From Duganella zoogloeoides (GTDB taxonomy: Bacteria; Pseudomonadota; Gammaproteobacteria; Burkholderiales; Burkholderiaceae_D), in the NCBI RefSeq assembly GCF_034479515.1, contig NZ_CP140152.1:3720001-3784000 (forward strand): 64,000 nt of DNA, in the 5' to 3' direction. Of this stretch, positions 52,740-61,579 are shown in pieces (position 1 is the stretch's first letter; every line of letters begins with the position of its first letter). Both the position numbers and the translations under genes were made by a program. The notes below the pieces were generated by a model, which ran no database searches, was not told the origin of the DNA, and saw only the letters and a program-made list of their open reading frames with translations.

Positions 52740-53120
52740 TCAGGCGATGGGTTCAGGCGTGGGCCGGGAGCGACGCATCTCGGCCCACTCGATCAGCGCC
52801 TGCATCGACGGTCCCAGTGCAAAGCCCATGTCGGTGAGCGCGTATTCCACCCGGGGCGGCACCTGCGCGTACACCGTGCGCAGCACGATGCCGTCCTGCT
52901 CCAGCTGTTTGAGCTGCTGGATCAGCATCTTCTGATTGACGCCGTCGATCAGCCGCTCCAGGTCCGAGAACCGCAGCGGCGCCTTGGCCGCGAACAGCTG
53001 GCACAGGATGATGATCTTCCATTTCCCTTCCAGCACGCGCAGCGTTTCGGTGGTGCTGGCCGCCCATTCGCGGCGTTTTTCGGGATCGCTGCAGTTCCAT
53101 ACGCGTTCTGTCTCGGTCAT
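52740..53120 (-). CDS. HxlR-family regulator
   Basis: 126 residues. 'TLRVLEGKWKIIILCQLFAA' and 'LRFSDLERLIDGVNQKMLIQ' are the classic HxlR (MarR-like) winged helix, followed by 'YALTDMGFALGPSMQALIEW'. The ATG at 53120 is used; a GTG lies 9 bases further up. The stop is directly adjacent to the convergent RND stop. It is divergent from the oxidoreductase gene at 53225, which it probably regulates. The interval contains AT-rich TTACTTACTTTTTAGTCGG. Confidence 0.9.
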   Translation of the reverse strand: MTETERVWNCSDPEKRREWAASTTETLRVLEGKWKIIILCQLFAAKAPLRFSDLERLIDGVNQKMLIQQLKQLEQDGIVLRTVYAQVPPRVEYALTDMGFALGPSMQALIEWAEMRRSRPTPEPIA

Positions 53121-53224
53121 CGTGATCACACTTCGGTTGGTTACTTACTTTTTAGTCGGTACTTCCCATTATCACATGGACTCCCTAAACTGCCTGCCTG
53201 ACGTATTCACACAGGAGAATTCAT

Positions 53225-53980
53225 ATGCGCATCGGAATTATCGGCACCGGCAATATCGGCGGCACCCTCGCCCGCAAACTGGTCGCGGCAGGCCATGACG
53301 TCCGCATCGCCAACACCCGGGGCGCCGCAGGCGCGCGCGAACTGGCCGACGCGATCAAGGCCACGGCAGCGAGCGTGCAGGACGTGGTACAAGGCGTGGA
53401 AGCGGTCATCCTGGCGATACCGCTGCCGGCCATGCGTGGCCTGCCCGCCGGCCTGTTCGACGCGGTGGCACCCACGGTCACCGTGATCGACACCAGCAAT
53501 TACTACCCCGGCCTGCGCGATGAACGCATCGCGGAGATCGACGCGGGTACGGCGGAAAGCATCTGGGTGGTGCAGCAGATCGGCCGCCCGGTGGTAAAGG
53601 CGTTCAACAACATCCTGGCCTACAGCCTGGCCGAGCTGGGACGTCCGGCCGGGGCGGCGGACCGCCTGGCGGTCGCGGTGGCAGCCGACGACGAGGCAAG
53701 CAGGAAGACGGCCATGACGCTGGTCGACGATGTGGGCTTCGATGCGGTCGATGCGGGCTCGCTGGAGGAATCGTGGCGCCAGCAGCCATCGACGCCAGCC
53801 TACTGCTGCGACGATGACGCAGAGACCATGCGCACGGCGCTGGCCGCCGCCGTCAAGGGCGAGGCGGCCGCCAGGCGCGACCGCTTGCCGGCGCTGTTTG
53901 CGGAACTGGGGCCGGCGCCCAGCCACGCCGATGTCGTGGCCATGAACCGCCGGGTGAATCGGCAGGTGGGCGCCAGCTGA
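53225..53980 (+). CDS. NADP/F420-type oxidoreductase (NAD(P)-binding protein)
   Basis: 251 residues. 'MRIGIIGTGNIGGTLARKLV' is the dinucleotide-binding loop of the NADPH-dependent F420 reductase-like family, and 'AVILAIPLPAM', 'VIDTSNYYPG' and 'VVKAFNNILAYSL' are its conserved steps. Proteins of this group in non-F420 organisms are NADPH reductases of unknown substrate. Ribosome site ACAGGAGAA. HxlR-regulated genes often handle reactive aldehydes or quinones, which would fit. Confidence 0.87.
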   Translation: MRIGIIGTGNIGGTLARKLVAAGHDVRIANTRGAAGARELADAIKATAASVQDVVQGVEAVILAIPLPAMRGLPAGLFDAVAPTVTVIDTSNYYPGLRDERIAEIDAGTAESIWVVQQIGRPVVKAFNNILAYSLAELGRPAGAADRLAVAVAADDEASRKTAMTLVDDVGFDAVDAGSLEESWRQQPSTPAYCCDDDAETMRTALAAAVKGEAAARRDRLPALFAELGPAPSHADVVAMNRRVNRQVGAS

Positions 53981-53987
53981 CCGCTGC

Positions 53988-56186
53988 CTAGCGCGCAGCC
54001 GCCCTGGCGCGCGCCGCGTGCAGCTTCTTGTAGCTGTCGATCAGGCGTGCGTGGCGCTCCAGACCTTCGAGCTGCATGCTGGTTGGCGCGAGGCCGTGGA
54101 AACGCACCGTGCCCGCGACGGAGCCGAGCACCGCGTCCATGCGCACATCGCCAAACATGCGGCGGAAGTTGACTTCGTAGTCTGCCAGGTCCATGTCGTC
54201 GTCGAGTTCCACTTCGAGCACCACGTTGAGCGCCTGGTAGAACAGGCGGCGCTCGACCGTGTTGTCGTTGTACTGGAGGAAGGACTCGACCAGTTCCTTG
54301 GCCTCGTCGAAGTTTTTCAGCGCCAGGTTGATCAGGAGTTTCAGTTCCAGCGTGGTGAGCTGGCCCCACTCGGTGTTCTCGTCGAACTCGATGCCGATCA
54401 GGGTGGCGATGTCGCCGTATTCATCGAGCTCATTATCGTCCAGGCGTTCGAGCAGCGCTTCGAGCGCGGCGTCGTCCAGGCGGTGAAGATTGAGCACGTC
54501 TTCGCGGAACAGCAGCGCCTTGTTGGTGTTATCCCAGACCAGGTCTTCCACCGGGTAGACTTCCGAGTAGCCGGGCACCAGGATGCGGCAGGCCACCGCA
54601 CCGAGGTCGTCGTACACGGCCGTGTAGACTTCCTTGCCCATGTCCTTGAGGATGCCGAACAGCGTGGCCGCCTCCTCGGCGTTGGAGTTCTCGCCCTTGC
54701 CCGAAAAGTCCCAGTCGACGAAATCGTAATCGGCCTTCGCGCTGAAGAAACGCCACGAAACGATGCCGCTCGAATCGATGAAGTGTTCGACGAAGTTGTT
54801 CGGCTCCGTCACCGCTTCGCTGGCAAACGTCGGCTGCGGCAGGTCGTTGAGGCCTTCGAAGCTGCGGCCTTGCAGCAGTTCGGTGAGGCTGCGTTCGAGC
54901 GCCACTTCCAGGCTCGGATGGGCGCCGAACGAGGCGAACACGCCGCCGGTGCGCGGGTTCATGAGCGTGACGCACATGACCGGGTAAACGCCGCCGAGCG
55001 AGGCATCCTTGACCAGCACCGGGAAGCCCTGCTCTTCCAGTCCCTTGATGCCGGCCACGATGCCGGGGTATCGGGCCAGCACGTCCTGCGGCACGTCCGG
55101 CAGCGCCATTTCGCCTTCGATGATTTCGCGCTTGACGGCGCGCTCGAAGATCTCGGACAGGCACTGCACCTGCGCTTCGACCAGCGTGTTACCGGCGCTC
55201 ATGCCGTTGCTGACATACAGATTTTCGACCAGGTTGGACGGGAAGTACACGGTGGCGCCATCGGACCGGCGCGTGTACGGCAGCGCGCAGATGCCGCGCT
55301 CGATATTGCCGGAGTTGGTGTCGATCAGGTGCGACCCGCGCAGTTCGCCGTCGGCGTCGTAGATGGCGCGCGTGTAGTCGTCGAGGATCTCGGCGGGCAG
55401 CTTGTCGCGGCGGGCCGGCTTGAACCAGCGCTCGTTCGGGTAGTGGACGAAATCGGCGTTGGCGATATCCTGCCCCCAGTAGCTGCCGGCGTAGAAGTGG
55501 TTGTTGTTCAGGCGTTCGATGTACTCGCCCAGGGCCGAGGCCAGCGCGCTTTCCTTGGTGGCGCCTTTGCCGTTGGTAAAGCACATCGGCGAATGGGCGT
55601 CGCGGATGTGCAGCGACCACACATTGGGCACGATGTTGCGCCACGAAGCGATTTCGATCTTGATGCCCAGGTTGGCCAGCACACCCGACATATTGGCAAT
55701 AGTCTGCTCGAGCGGCAGGTCCTTGCCGGGGATGAAGGTGCGGGCGGCGGCGTCCGGGTTAAGCGTGAGCAGCGCCTGCGCGTCGGCATCGAGGTTGGCC
55801 ACTTCTTCGATCACGAAGTCGGGGCCTTCCTGCACCACTTTTTTGACCGTGCAGCGGTCGATCGAACGCAGGATGCCCTGGCGGTCCTTGTCGGAGATAT
55901 CGGCCGGCAGCTCCACCTGGATCTTGAAGATCTGTTTATACCGATTTTCCGGATCGACGATGTTGTTCTGCGAGAGGCGGATATTCTCGGTCGGGATATT
56001 GCGCGTATTGCAATACAACTTCACGAAATACGCTGCGCACAGGGCCGACGACGCCAAAAAATAGTCGAACGGGCCGGGGGCCGAGCCGTCGCCCTTGTAG
56101 CGGATGGGCTGGTCGGCGATGACCGTAAAATCGTCGAACTTGGCTTCGAGCCGCAGCTTGTCGAGAAAGTTGACCTTGATTTCCAT
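53988..56186 (-). CDS. ycaO: OsmC-YcaO fusion protein
   Basis: 732 residues. Residues 1-140 are an OsmC-like domain ('APGPFDYFLASSALCAAYFV', with the reactive Cys in SALCAAYF, and 'SIDRCTVKKVV' with the second Cys). Residues about 160-580 form the YcaO core: 'KGATKESALASALGEYIERL' and 'NTLVEAQVQCLSEIFERAVK' carry the Glu residues that bind ATP/Mg. A C-terminal TPR-like region follows. The E. coli homologue is linked to RimO-dependent ribosomal S12 modification. YcaO proteins activate amides with ATP; no azole-peptide partner genes are nearby, so a housekeeping role is more likely than a natural product. Confidence 0.9.
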   Translation of the reverse strand: MEIKVNFLDKLRLEAKFDDFTVIADQPIRYKGDGSAPGPFDYFLASSALCAAYFVKLYCNTRNIPTENIRLSQNNIVDPENRYKQIFKIQVELPADISDKDRQGILRSIDRCTVKKVVQEGPDFVIEEVANLDADAQALLTLNPDAAARTFIPGKDLPLEQTIANMSGVLANLGIKIEIASWRNIVPNVWSLHIRDAHSPMCFTNGKGATKESALASALGEYIERLNNNHFYAGSYWGQDIANADFVHYPNERWFKPARRDKLPAEILDDYTRAIYDADGELRGSHLIDTNSGNIERGICALPYTRRSDGATVYFPSNLVENLYVSNGMSAGNTLVEAQVQCLSEIFERAVKREIIEGEMALPDVPQDVLARYPGIVAGIKGLEEQGFPVLVKDASLGGVYPVMCVTLMNPRTGGVFASFGAHPSLEVALERSLTELLQGRSFEGLNDLPQPTFASEAVTEPNNFVEHFIDSSGIVSWRFFSAKADYDFVDWDFSGKGENSNAEEAATLFGILKDMGKEVYTAVYDDLGAVACRILVPGYSEVYPVEDLVWDNTNKALLFREDVLNLHRLDDAALEALLERLDDNELDEYGDIATLIGIEFDENTEWGQLTTLELKLLINLALKNFDEAKELVESFLQYNDNTVERRLFYQALNVVLEVELDDDMDLADYEVNFRRMFGDVRMDAVLGSVAGTVRFHGLAPTSMQLEGLERHARLIDSYKKLHAARARAAAR

Positions 56187-56235
56187 GGGAGGCTTCCAAT
56201 TCTGGTGCTAAAAATGAGATAGCCAGCATTATCGG

Positions 56236-57162
56236 TCAAATCGGGCCACTGCGGTCGGTCGGTGTGGTTGTTGGTGCGGCTGTCGCCATGTTGATAAAGG
56301 CGCGCAGCTTGGGCTGGCTCTGGGTTTTGGCGGCGAAGTACAGGAACAGCCCGGACGTACGCGGCACGAAAGGCTGCAGCACGCGCTCGAGCTGCCCCGC
56401 CGCCAGGTCGGCAGCGATCTCGATGACGGGCAGGTAGGCCAGTCCAAGGCCGGAGCGCACGAAGTCGGCGATCAAACCGGTGTCGTTGACGACCAGGTGC
56501 TGGCCGGTCTCCACCTGGAAGCGGTCGCCGTCGCGCACGAAACTCCACGGCGCCAGCGCCCTGGAGCGGTGGAACCGATAACGCACGGTGGCGTGGCGCA
56601 CCAGGTCTTCGGGGATGCGCGGGCGCCCGGCGCGCGCCAGGTACGCCGGCGCGCCCACCACGGACCAGGCCAGATCGTCGGTGAGGCGCACCGCCACCAT
56701 GCCTTGGGCCACCTGCTGTCCCAGGCGGATGCCGGCATCGAAGCCCTGTTCGAGCAGATCGACCTCGCCATCGTCGAGCGAGATATCGAGCGCCACATCG
56801 GGATATGCGCGCTGGAAGCGCGGCGCCAGATCCTTGAGCACCAGGGCGCCCAGCGCACGCGGCACGGTGAGCCGCAGGGTGCCCGCCGGCCGGTCGCGGT
56901 AGCGCGTGAGCGCGAGAAAAGCCTCGTCGATCTGGGTGGTTGCGGCCAGCAGGCTGGCATACAGGGCGGTGCCCGCTTCGGTCAGCGCCACCCGGCGCGT
57001 ATTGCGCACCAGGACGATCACGCCATGCTGCGCTTCGAGCAGCTTGACGGCCTTGCTGGCGGCAGCCGGCGTGACGCCCAGCCGGATCGCCGCCGCCGTG
57101 AAACTGCGCGCTTCGGCCACGGCCAGGAAGATGCGGATCGCTTCCATCGAATAGGGTTTCAT
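56236..57162 (-). CDS. LysR-family regulator
   Basis: 308 residues. HTH: 'IRIFLAVAEARSFTAAAIRL', 'GVTPAAASKAVKLLEAQHG'. Effector domain: 'GTLRLTVPRALGALVLKDLA'. The C-terminus has a short Thr/Pro/Asp tail. It is divergent from the small NTF2-like gene at 57275, with 112 bases containing T-N11-A style elements around ATTAACTTTGGGTTGATAG. Confidence 0.9.
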   Translation of the reverse strand: MKPYSMEAIRIFLAVAEARSFTAAAIRLGVTPAAASKAVKLLEAQHGVIVLVRNTRRVALTEAGTALYASLLAATTQIDEAFLALTRYRDRPAGTLRLTVPRALGALVLKDLAPRFQRAYPDVALDISLDDGEVDLLEQGFDAGIRLGQQVAQGMVAVRLTDDLAWSVVGAPAYLARAGRPRIPEDLVRHATVRYRFHRSRALAPWSFVRDGDRFQVETGQHLVVNDTGLIADFVRSGLGLAYLPVIEIAADLAAGQLERVLQPFVPRTSGLFLYFAAKTQSQPKLRAFINMATAAPTTTPTDRSGPI

Positions 57163-57274
57163 CGGATCGACTATTAACTTTGGGTTGATAGTTTATACCG
57201 CAAACCAGCGTATCGCGTCCGAAACGTCGCACCTATGATCAGTACTCACCTTACTCACCTCACAGGAGCATGAC

Positions 57275-57601
57275 ATGACGATCGAACTGCCAGCCGTGGT
57301 TGCAGCTTACTTCAATGCCGAAAATGCGCACGATGCCGATGGCGTGGCCGCGTGCTTTGGCGCAGACGGCGAAGTGCGCGACGAGCGCGAACGCCACCAG
57401 GGCCCCGACGCCATCCGCGCCTGGAAACAGGCATCGAGCGCAAAATACGCGGCCACCGTCGCGCTGCTCGACTGCACGCCGAGGGCACACGGTTGCGTGG
57501 TCGAGGGTGAGGTGTCGGGCAATTTCCCGGGCAGTCCGGTGGTGCTGGGGTTTGATTTTCAGATCGAGGGAGAGAAGATCGCGGTTTTGGAGATCAAATA
57601 G
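57275..57601 (+). CDS. SnoaL/NTF2-like protein
   Basis: 108 residues, no leader. 'VAAYFNAENAHDADGVAACF' is the first helix pair of SnoaL-like folds, and 'IRAWKQASSAKYAATVALLD' follows; the C-terminus is 'GFDFQIEGEKIAVLEIK'. Ribosome site ACAGGAGC. It is probably the target of the divergent LysR regulator. Reaction unknown. Confidence 0.85.
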   Translation: MTIELPAVVAAYFNAENAHDADGVAACFGADGEVRDERERHQGPDAIRAWKQASSAKYAATVALLDCTPRAHGCVVEGEVSGNFPGSPVVLGFDFQIEGEKIAVLEIK

Positions 57602-57671
57602 CGACTTGAATCGGGCGGTGATTTATCGCCCACCCGGCATAATGGACAGCTGGATATGGGAGGATTACTTG

Positions 57672-57899
57672 ATGACCAAATTTCATTCCAACACCACATC
57701 GGAACGCCTATCGCGGCAGGCCGACATCATGAACCAGGCACGGGAGCTGTTCGGTGACGAAGAAACAGCCATGGTCTGGCTGCATACGCCCAATCTTGCC
57801 TTTCAAAATGCTGCGCCGGTAGACTATCTCGACACGGACCAACGAGCCCTCGCCGTGCGTCAGGCCTTGAACGCGATCGCTGCTGGGGGCATGGCGTGA
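57672..57899 (+). CDS. Orphan DUF2384 (MbcA/ParS/Xre-type) antitoxin fragment or small protein
   Basis: 75 residues. 'ARELFGDEETAMVWLHTPNL' and 'APVDYLDTDQRALAVRQALN' match the toxin-binding domain of DUF2384 antitoxins (G-D-x-x-x-A-x-x-W-L-x-x-P). The N-terminal Xre-like part of full antitoxins is missing; only about 20 residues precede the domain. GGGAGG lies before the ATG, so translation is likely. No RES-domain toxin gene follows, so it is an orphan or a decayed module. Confidence 0.75.
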   Translation: MTKFHSNTTSERLSRQADIMNQARELFGDEETAMVWLHTPNLAFQNAAPVDYLDTDQRALAVRQALNAIAAGGMA

Positions 57900-57932
57900 A
57901 TAGCGCTGAATAGTTGACACCCCGCAAAACAA

Positions 57933-57970
57933 CGATTAACCTATTAACAAATTCGTTAATAGGTTAATCG
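57933..57970. promoter_or_regulatory. 38-bp palindromic operator before arsR-like gene
   Basis: CGATTAACCTATTAAC (57933-57948) and GTTAATAGGTTAATCG (57955-57970) are perfect 16-base arms with the spacer AAATTC. It ends five bases before the ATG at 57975. TTGACA (57914-57919) is 17 bases upstream of TAACCT within the left arm, so the operator covers the -10. Confidence 0.8.
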
Positions 57971-57974
57971 CATC

Positions 57975-58289
57975 ATGGCCCTCGATCTTGTTTTTGAAGC
58001 GCTGGCGTCCAGCCCGCGTCGGCAAATCCTCGCTTACCTGTCGGAGGCTCGGTTGTCGACGTCCGACCTGGCCCAGCGTTTTTCAATGAGCGCACCCGCC
58101 ATCTCGCGCCACTTGTCTGTCCTGGAAAACGCCGGCTTGGTCACGCGCGAGCGCGAGGGGCAATTTGTGTACTACCAGCTCAATCGCGACCACTTGGTCA
58201 ACACCCTCACCGGCTATGCGTTCGAAGTGTGCCCGGTCGCCGGGCCGCTCAAGCGCGAGTCGCGCGCATTGAAAAAATCCAGTACCTGA
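57975..58289 (+). CDS. ArsR/SmtB-family regulator
   Basis: 104 residues. Winged helix 'RRQILAYLSEARLSTSDLAQ', 'RFSMSAPAISRHLSVLENAG'. The usual metal-binding Cys of ArsR (ELCVCDL) is absent; one Cys lies near the C-terminus ('FEVCPVAG'), so it is likely non-metal-sensing, of the SdpR-like 'S-A-P-A-I-S-R-H' group. It sits behind a long palindrome and leads an operon with a desaturase-like protein and an ABC transporter. Confidence 0.9.
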   Translation: MALDLVFEALASSPRRQILAYLSEARLSTSDLAQRFSMSAPAISRHLSVLENAGLVTREREGQFVYYQLNRDHLVNTLTGYAFEVCPVAGPLKRESRALKKSST

Positions 58290-58320
58290 CCAGCAGTTTA
58301 ACTCTTACCAGGGGATGATC

Positions 58321-59295
58321 ATGACCGAACGGGCGGCAAGTCTGCTGCAACACCGGGTGCGCTGCGCGGACGATGCCTGCATGATCGATGGCGACGTGCG
58401 CTACGCACCCGTCAAATCGCTGTGGTTGATCGCCATGGCGGGAGCGGGAATCATCGGCGGCACGATCCATTTCAGCATGGGCGCGTTTGCCGTCTTCGTG
58501 GTATCCACGGCAGTGGTACTGCTGTTCGGCCATTCGCTCGGCAGCCATCGAAAACTGATCCATAACAGCTACCAATGCCCCAAGTGGCTCGAGTACGTGC
58601 TGGTCTATCTCGGCGTGCAGGTCGGTCTGGCGGGTCCGCTCGGACTGCTGCGCCAGCACGAACTGCGCGACTACGCCCAGCGACTGCCGGTATGCCACGA
58701 CTATCTGCGCCATGGCCGCAGCATGTGGACCGATGCGTGGTGGCAGCTGCATTGCGACCTGCACCTGGCGTCGCCGCCGCACATCGAGCTCGAAGCACGA
58801 GTGGCCGGCGACCGTTTCTACCGATCCCTCGAACGCACCTGGATGCTGCAACAGCTGCCGCCGGCGCTGCTGCTGTACGGGTGGGGCGGCTGGGGTTTCG
58901 TGTTCTGGGGCGTTTGCGCGCGCGTGACGGCCGGCGTGATCGGGCACTGGCTGATCGGCTATTTCGCCCACAACCATGGCGCCATGCGCTACGAAGTGGC
59001 CGGCGCAGCGGTGCAAGGCCGGAACATCCACCTCACATCGCTCTTGACAATGGGCGAGTGCTGGCACAACAATCACCACGCCTATCCGGGGTCAGCCCGC
59101 CTTGGCCTTGCCGAAGGCGAATGGGATCCGGGATGGTGGGTACTGCGCGGCATGCAGTGTGCCGGACTGGCATGGGATTTCAGGCTGCCGCGCGACCTGC
59201 CGGCGCGGCCAGAGCTGCGCGAGACAGGCGCTCGCTCCACGCCTGCCGATGCGGCAGCAGCCCTGCCCGCGCCGATTGCGCCGAAAGGAACTTGA
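58321..59295 (+). CDS. Fatty-acid/acyl-CoA desaturase-like membrane protein
   Basis: 324 residues. Histidine boxes: 'FGHSLGSHRKLIH' (first), 'LLRQHELRDYAQ' (second; it keeps one His and lacks the usual His-x-His-His) and 'CWHNNHHAYPG' (third). Two paired hydrophobic regions surround them. This is the membrane di-iron desaturase pattern, with a divergent second box. AGGGG lies six bases before the ATG at 58321, which is preferred to the ATG at 58315. Co-transcribed with the ArsR-like gene; it probably alters membrane lipids. Confidence 0.8.
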   Translation: MTERAASLLQHRVRCADDACMIDGDVRYAPVKSLWLIAMAGAGIIGGTIHFSMGAFAVFVVSTAVVLLFGHSLGSHRKLIHNSYQCPKWLEYVLVYLGVQVGLAGPLGLLRQHELRDYAQRLPVCHDYLRHGRSMWTDAWWQLHCDLHLASPPHIELEARVAGDRFYRSLERTWMLQQLPPALLLYGWGGWGFVFWGVCARVTAGVIGHWLIGYFAHNHGAMRYEVAGAAVQGRNIHLTSLLTMGECWHNNHHAYPGSARLGLAEGEWDPGWWVLRGMQCAGLAWDFRLPRDLPARPELRETGARSTPADAAAALPAPIAPKGT

Positions 59296-60551
59296 AACTG
59301 ACGGCGCGACGGTGCCACGACCTGGAGCGCACCATCTTCGCCCTACCCCTGCTCACCCACCGCCTGCGCTGGTACGCCACCACCACTGCACGCCTGCTGC
59401 TGCGGCGCTGGCAGGCGGCCGTGCTGTTCTTCGGTTTGAGCGCCGCCTTGGGCAGTTCGCTGCTCAGCAATATCGCCACGCTGGCCTATCCCCTGCTCTC
59501 CTTGCTGGCGCCGCACCATGATGTGGTCCAGCGCAGTCTGCACCTGGCGGCGCTGCTGGCGTTCGCGGGCCTGTGGGCCGGCATGCAGCGCGCACAGATC
59601 GAGGGTGGGCCGTTTATGGCGTTCCTGAAATCGCTGCCGTTCACGGCGCGCCAGTTGCGCCATGTCGATGTGCTGGTACTCGTGCTGGCTAACGGACCGT
59701 TGCTGCTGCTGGCACTTGGCGCGATGGCGGTCACCATCGGCCACCAGCGCCCGCTCGCGCACACGCTGCTGCTGGGCGATGTGCTGGTGCTGGCCCTGGT
59801 GGTGCAGGTGGCCGTGCTGGAGCAACGGCTGGCCAGCCTGCAAACGCTGGTGCTGGTGGCGGCGTGCGTGCTGCTCGCGGCCAGTTTCGGCACGCGCGCT
59901 GCACTGGCCATCGAAGTGCTGGTCGGCGCCTGCGCGTTGGTGGTGCTGTGGCGCGGTCCCCCGCCTGCCGACCCGACCGCGCGCAACAGGATACAGGTGC
60001 CGCGCATCGGTCGCACCGGCACACGCACCGGTGCAGTCGCGCGGTTCGCTCCTTTGCACCTGTCACTGGCGCTGCTCTGGCGCGAACGCCGCAACGAATT
60101 GACCGGCAAGGCGCTGACGGCGCTGGCCATCGCGGCAGGCGCCTGGAGCCTGGCCCGCATATTCGAGGGCGACGCGCGCAGCTTCCCCACCATCGTGATC
60201 GCGCAAGGCGTGGTAGTGCTGATCATGAGCGGCATGCTGCGCTTCCTGCACCTCACGCATGTCGATAGCGCCAGCTATTTCGGCGCGCTGCCGCTGGCGC
60301 CGCGCTGGTGGCGGCCATTCGACCTGGCGGTGGTGGCCGCGTGCTGCCTGCCGTTGCTGGCGGCGCTGTCAATCGCGGCCTGGGACATGGGCGCGACCAC
60401 GCCGTGGCATGCGACAGCGTCGGTTGCGTCATACCTGCTGCTGCTGGCGGCGTTGTCGTTACCGCACCTGGTCACCGACCGCCACGCCGTGGTGATCGGC
60501 ACCATCGTGACCGGCTTGTGGATTGCCGTCACCTTCGTTTGCCTGACTTGA
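59292..60551 (+). CDS. Multi-pass membrane protein, likely ABC transporter permease
   Basis: 419 residues from a TTG that overlaps the previous stop (TTGA); a CTG at 59298, better spaced from AAAGGA, is an alternative start. About nine to ten hydrophobic helices ('LRHVDVLVLVLANGPLLLLA', 'LLLGDVLVLALVVQVAVLEQ', 'AVVIGTIVTGLWIAVTFVCL') are separated by basic loops. No permease signature is decisive, but the next gene, 9 bases on, is an ABC ATPase without its own membrane domain, so this is its expected partner. Substrate unknown. Confidence 0.75.
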   Translation: MKLTARRCHDLERTIFALPLLTHRLRWYATTTARLLLRRWQAAVLFFGLSAALGSSLLSNIATLAYPLLSLLAPHHDVVQRSLHLAALLAFAGLWAGMQRAQIEGGPFMAFLKSLPFTARQLRHVDVLVLVLANGPLLLLALGAMAVTIGHQRPLAHTLLLGDVLVLALVVQVAVLEQRLASLQTLVLVAACVLLAASFGTRAALAIEVLVGACALVVLWRGPPPADPTARNRIQVPRIGRTGTRTGAVARFAPLHLSLALLWRERRNELTGKALTALAIAAGAWSLARIFEGDARSFPTIVIAQGVVVLIMSGMLRFLHLTHVDSASYFGALPLAPRWWRPFDLAVVAACCLPLLAALSIAAWDMGATTPWHATASVASYLLLLAALSLPHLVTDRHAVVIGTIVTGLWIAVTFVCLT

Positions 60552-60560
60552 GGAATTCCC

Positions 60561-61193
60561 ATGCTGCGTGTTGAACAAGTGTGTAAATCGTATGGCGCGC
60601 GGAAGGTGCTGCGCTCGATCAGTCTGACCTGCCAGCGCGGCGCCTACATGCTGCGCGGTCCCAATGGCGTGGGCAAATCGACGCTGCTGCGGGTGCTGGC
60701 CGGCGTCACGCCACCGGACAGCGGCGCCGTGTGGATAGACGGTCATGCGCTGCATCAGGAGCCAATCAGGGCCAAGCTGCGGCTCGCGTACGCGCCCGAT
60801 GAATGTCCGATCTACCCGTTCATCACCGGCAGCGAATTGCTGGCGTTCGTCGCACAGGCCAAGCGCTGCTCGCTGACGCCGCAGGTGCATGCGGTAGTCG
60901 AACGCTTCGGCCTGGACCGCCACCTGGGCACGCGCTGCGGCGACATGTCGCTTGGTACGCAAAAGAAGCTGATGCTGGCGGCAGCGTGGATCGGCGAGCC
61001 GTCCGTGCTGCTGCTCGATGAACCGTCGAACGGTCTCGATGTCGCTGCGCACGCGGTGCTGGTCGATCTGCTGCGCGAAAAGAGCGCCAAGGCCGTGGTA
61101 TTCGTGTCGAGCCATGACCAGGCGTTTGCCCGGGCGGTGGGCGCGCAGGTACTGACATTCGACAGTTTGTCTGGACCGGCTGCCGAACTGTAG
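60561..61193 (+). CDS. ABC transporter ATP-binding protein
   Basis: 210 residues. Walker A 'GPNGVGKST' (about 34-42), a Q-loop region, signature 'MSLGTQKKLMLA' (LSGGQ degenerated to SLGTQ), Walker B 'VLLLDEPSNGLD' and H-loop 'VFVSSHDQAF'. It resembles the short ABC proteins of the CcmA/NatA-type exporters. It ends the ArsR-desaturase-permease operon. Confidence 0.93.
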   Translation: MLRVEQVCKSYGARKVLRSISLTCQRGAYMLRGPNGVGKSTLLRVLAGVTPPDSGAVWIDGHALHQEPIRAKLRLAYAPDECPIYPFITGSELLAFVAQAKRCSLTPQVHAVVERFGLDRHLGTRCGDMSLGTQKKLMLAAAWIGEPSVLLLDEPSNGLDVAAHAVLVDLLREKSAKAVVFVSSHDQAFARAVGAQVLTFDSLSGPAAEL

Positions 61194-61210
61194 CCGCCGG
61201 TGCGCCGCTC

Positions 61211-61579
61211 CTACCGCGTGGCCCCGATCAGCGACTCCAGCGACGCCGGCTTGGCCAGGTGGCCGTCGAAGCCGACTGCGGCCATGGTGGCGCGGGAGGC
61301 GGCGTCGTTCATCGCGGTGAGCGCCACGATGCGGGCGGTGCTGCCGCTGGCGCGCTGGCGCAGTGCGGTGGCGGCCTGGTAGCCATCCATGCCGGGCATG
61401 TTAATGTCGAGGAAAATGACGTCGGGCTTGAAATCGTCGGCGATCGACAGCGCCTGCTGTCCGCCGTAGGCCACCATGATGGCGCAGCCGCAGGCCTCGA
61501 GCAGCGCGCCGACCATGTCGGCGGCATCGCAATTGTCGTCGACGATCAAGACCCGGCGTGGCGTGAGTAGTTTTCCCAT
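61211..61579 (-). CDS. Stand-alone response-regulator receiver
   Basis: 122 residues, one REC domain only. 'RVLIVDDNCDAADMVGALLE' has the acidic pair, phosphoacceptor Asp is in 'DVIFLDINMPGMDG' and Lys in 'GHLAKPASL'. No output domain. It may serve as a phosphotransfer or CheY-like partner for the orphan PAS kinases of this window, whose receiver domains are similar. It is convergent with the ABC ATPase gene. Confidence 0.9.
   Translation of the reverse strand: MGKLLTPRRVLIVDDNCDAADMVGALLEACGCAIMVAYGGQQALSIADDFKPDVIFLDINMPGMDGYQAATALRQRASGSTARIVALTAMNDAASRATMAAVGFDGHLAKPASLESLIGATR

Noticed and set aside
53988..56186. Azole-containing peptide (TOMM) biosynthesis locus because of YcaO
   Set aside because: No precursor peptide, E1-like ocin-ThiF or dehydrogenase gene nearby, and the protein has the OsmC-YcaO housekeeping layout.
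54018..56222. A 734-residue plus-strand frame opposite the OsmC-YcaO gene
   Set aside because: Antisense of a well-supported gene, no motifs.
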